Assembly (NCBI RefSeq): GCF_910592395.1
Contig: NC_088324.1
Span: 11,806,953-11,870,952 of the forward strand
Direction: 5' to 3'
Length of the DNA stretch: 64,000 nucleotides
Source of the DNA: Lineus longissimus
Taxonomy: Eukaryota > Nemertea > Pilidiophora > Heteronemertea > Lineidae
Shown piece after piece: positions 61,206 through 64,000 of this stretch. The first letter of the stretch is position 1; the number at the start of each line of letters is the position of its first letter. Under the pieces are notes generated by a model that had not been told where the DNA came from, ran no database searches, and was given only the letters and a program-made list of their open reading frames with translations. The position numbers and the translations under genes are program-made.

Positions 61206-64000
61206 CCTTGCTCAACCAACTGTATTCAGCCCCCCTATGACCCATTTTTGCACATAAATGAAGTGGGATGAATTAAAGAAAAGAACAGGCAACATAAAGA
61301 AGATTCTTTGTTTCTCATCTTCAATTTAAGAAGAGTGTTAAGAGGCGATCTCAAGTACGAAAATTTCTACTTATTCTTTCTTTTTATGTAATGCCATTTG
61401 CAATCCGCTTTTGTTAATAATATTTGCTGTGCTGATCAAAAAGTTAATTGACTGTGATACTGTATTTTTGGTTGTTTGTACATTCATACTTCGAATATGA
61501 AACCCTTGTTGTGACCTTAAATTAAATGTTGTCGGAATAAAGGCCTGAAATGTCATTGTTTTTGTTTCTATGGTACAGGTCATATGCTCCCCTTCCAATA
61601 ATATGCTGAAAAAATGAAAAAGCATATCTTTTCATTGTTTTATATTTCTGTAGTTCACCATGTAAAATAAAAAATAAAAAGTGAAAACACCATATTCAGT
61701 GTATCATATTGATTATTCCGAAATATCAAAGCTTTGATGTTTTGGCTCTTGTGTTAAGAATTGCATACAAATGTCAAGGGGTTGTTGTCAGTGTCCTGAA
61801 ATGTGAAAGGATTACTCTAACCCCTTCATTTTCCTGGTCCTGTATGTTTACGTTAACATCCTTTCAGATTATGCTTTTGTTTAATTTTCATACGAATGGG
61901 TGCATTTTCAAATGATAAAACCTTGTTTTTCATACCCCTGAACCCACATACAAAAATCATGAAAATTTTAAGATTGCCTGGGTGTACAGTATCCAGCTGG
62001 AACTGCAAAGATGCTATTGCATTAAAAAGAGGCAAACGTCCTTATTACGTGACCGGAGCTTTGAGAGTAGAGGAATAATATCTTTACTAATCATTGAACC
62101 CCTTTAAGATGTACAACAAAGATATCTTAGTTTTATCAAATCCCTGAAGATGGCACATTTTTGGCTACATCATCAACTGTGCTAGCAATAGCATGCATGC
62201 CTTGTGCCTTGTGATCATGGTGATACCAACGTTCTAAATCAAAACTACACATGCTAGCATTAGCGTAGCGCTATCATTCATTGTCGGGAACGTCGAGGAA
62301 TAAAATATATTGAGAGCTGGATTAAATTGTTACTGTTAGTTGGGTCTGCCTTATATGATAGCCGAGAAGGGATTTATCCATTGCTTAGGATTATTGTTGC
62401 ATCTTGCTTTGGAGGTAGGTATCCTTCAATCATGCTTCAATTTTTCTCTATTCCGTGTGTTTGTCATTTGCGACGAGTGATGGACTCTAGTTGTATGTAG
62501 GTAATCAAAAATCGTTCTATCTATGGTTTTTTAAAATTATTATTTGAATTATTTTTGATATGATGCTTGCATCACCAGTCACAATTGATAACTTTTATGA
62601 GTGGGACTGTGAACATGGAAGTGGCGAAACAATGCTCAGTAGGAGTGATACTTCATTCTGATCGCAGTTCAACTGGAAACTATTAAGCGCAGTAGGCCAA
62701 GGCACCATCGAATGATTGGATGGCAAATTTATCATCTCCAAACAGTTAGTTGGGGACACTTGAGTATATTATTAGGATTTTCACTTCTAACAAACGTCTA
62801 GGATTTCTCCAGTATTCATTTACAAGGCAACACTGCTTTTACCTCCTGAATAGAGATGAGCAATTATTGGAGTAAAAACTTTGCCCAAAGAGAGAAACTC
62901 AATCACGGACTTCTGGCAAAAATAGATACTGGCTAATTCCACTATGTAATCACCATGTGTCGTGATACTAAAAATGAGGTCAAACGGACCCAAATCTTTG
63001 TCAATTTGTATAGATGCCTAATAGGTGTTTCCATATAAAATATGAAGACTCTTATGCCAAATAGTCAAGAAACGGCGTGCCACCTTCAGTGAATAAATGG
63101 GATGCTAAACTGGCTAAATTGTCCCCTTGAGCCCTCGTTGCCGCCTAATAGGAATGCTGGTCTGTTGTTAAACAACCAAGAGTACCCTACTAGACACCTG
63201 CTCATCATTTTGTGCACATGATGCTAGATACCGATCTGGGATGCCGATATCCCTGAAGACTTACAATAAATGATTGATAAATACATGTGTAAACCTTTCA
63301 CGTACGAAATGGTACAATGTTGTTGGCTTGAAAACCTGTGCCTAATATTTGCCAACCTCTTGAGAACATCAGCCCGATGATCTTGTAGACACCGCCTTTC
63401 TGTTAATCCTGCTACTCATGCCACCATTATTCCTGACACGATATCATCCCCTGATGGAGCATCCTTCTCAATAGAAACGACGAAACTTAATACAGTGATC
63501 TGGTCATTGTGGAAACCATACTCTCCGATGACCCAATCGTCCATGGGGTTGTGAAGGAATTGATTTCGATATGTCATGTTCTTGCGCTAATGAATTTACA
63601 AATGGATCAATTGAGTATATTTTGTCTACCTGATCATAATTAGCAGCAAATGGATCTTCTTTATTGATATTACTGATTACATCTCGCTGGACAGGAGCAG
63701 ATAGTTGTGCATGAGGCCGGCTCCAACTCGAGCTTGTCCATTACACATTTTAAAGTCGCCCATGGTCGCAGGGTTTCACTGAAGCACCACCTTGCTTCTG
63801 GACCGGCCTTTATCTTTCTTGGCTAGTTAATGGACACCTAAAGTATACTTGGCATTTAAGAGACATATCATTTTATTAATTGGAAATGCAGTACTAAAAA
63901 TAGTCCGTTCCTGTTTCGTCAAGTGATTATATACGTGGGTGTAAATATACTGACAGAACGGTCAAAAACATTAAAAGCGCCGGCTAAACGCTAGCGCCAG
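61206..64000. other. 3' UTR then intergenic, no gene seen
   Basis: The first about 350 nt are the MFS 3' UTR. After that the sequence is AT-rich with only short open frames, none with splice context or a recognisable domain. Confidence 0.5.
61536..61541 (+). terminator. AATAAA poly(A) signal of MFS gene
   Basis: Canonical AATAAA (GGAATAAAGG) about 330 nt after the stop codon; a reasonable cleavage signal. More AATAAA-like A-rich motifs occur near 61665-61680. Confidence 0.6.

Overview
This is AT-rich nuclear DNA of an animal, almost certainly an invertebrate bilaterian. Coding sequence is split by GT-AG introns of about 0.2-0.4 kb. Gene families are metazoan (discoidin-domain secreted or receptor protein, C2H2 zinc-finger array, Spinster-like MFS carrier). 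The dispersed repeats include a tRNA-derived SINE and a (CGT)n/GCTCACC-ended element family. I cannot place the species more closely from sequence alone; marine molluscs, brachiopods, annelids, hemichordates or similar groups would all fit.

Layout. (1) Positions 1-47057 look like the 5' part of one very large minus-strand gene. A signal-peptide exon (46946-47057) ends in phase 1. An exon that opens an F5/8C (discoidin) domain of discoidin-domain-receptor (DDR) type (3688-3793) starts in the matching phase. Joined, they imply a first intron of about 43 kb; the rest of the gene lies beyond the left edge. The intron holds repeats (a 1.2-kb and a 0.7-kb copy of one element, a tRNA-Glu-like SINE, three exact 70-bp repeats, a 200-bp palindrome, a 1-kb polypyrimidine minisatellite) and a few isolated exon-like segments. 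The best of these is a three-exon plus-strand candidate at 35.4-36.3 kb.

(2) Positions 49610-56153 (minus) hold a multi-exon nuclear-protein gene. Its exons encode a Q-rich N terminus with polyQ, three short linker exons, a lysine-rich stretch and a transposase-type helix-turn-helix region, then a 3.1-kb exon with 21 C2H2 fingers. The expected splice into the last exon enters a frame that stops after about 90 codons. Acceptors 7, 10 or 13 nt further in, or a bridging exon, would enter the zinc-finger frame instead. The locus may therefore make both a short HTH protein and an HTH-zinc-finger fusion.

(3) Positions 57797-61205 (plus) hold a complete eight-coding-exon MFS transporter of 536 aa, Spinster-like, divergent from the HTH/zinc-finger gene across about 1.6 kb. 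Positions 61206-64000 show no gene.

No operon-like co-regulation is expected. The only suggestive arrangement is the head-to-head pair HTH-ZnF / MFS.
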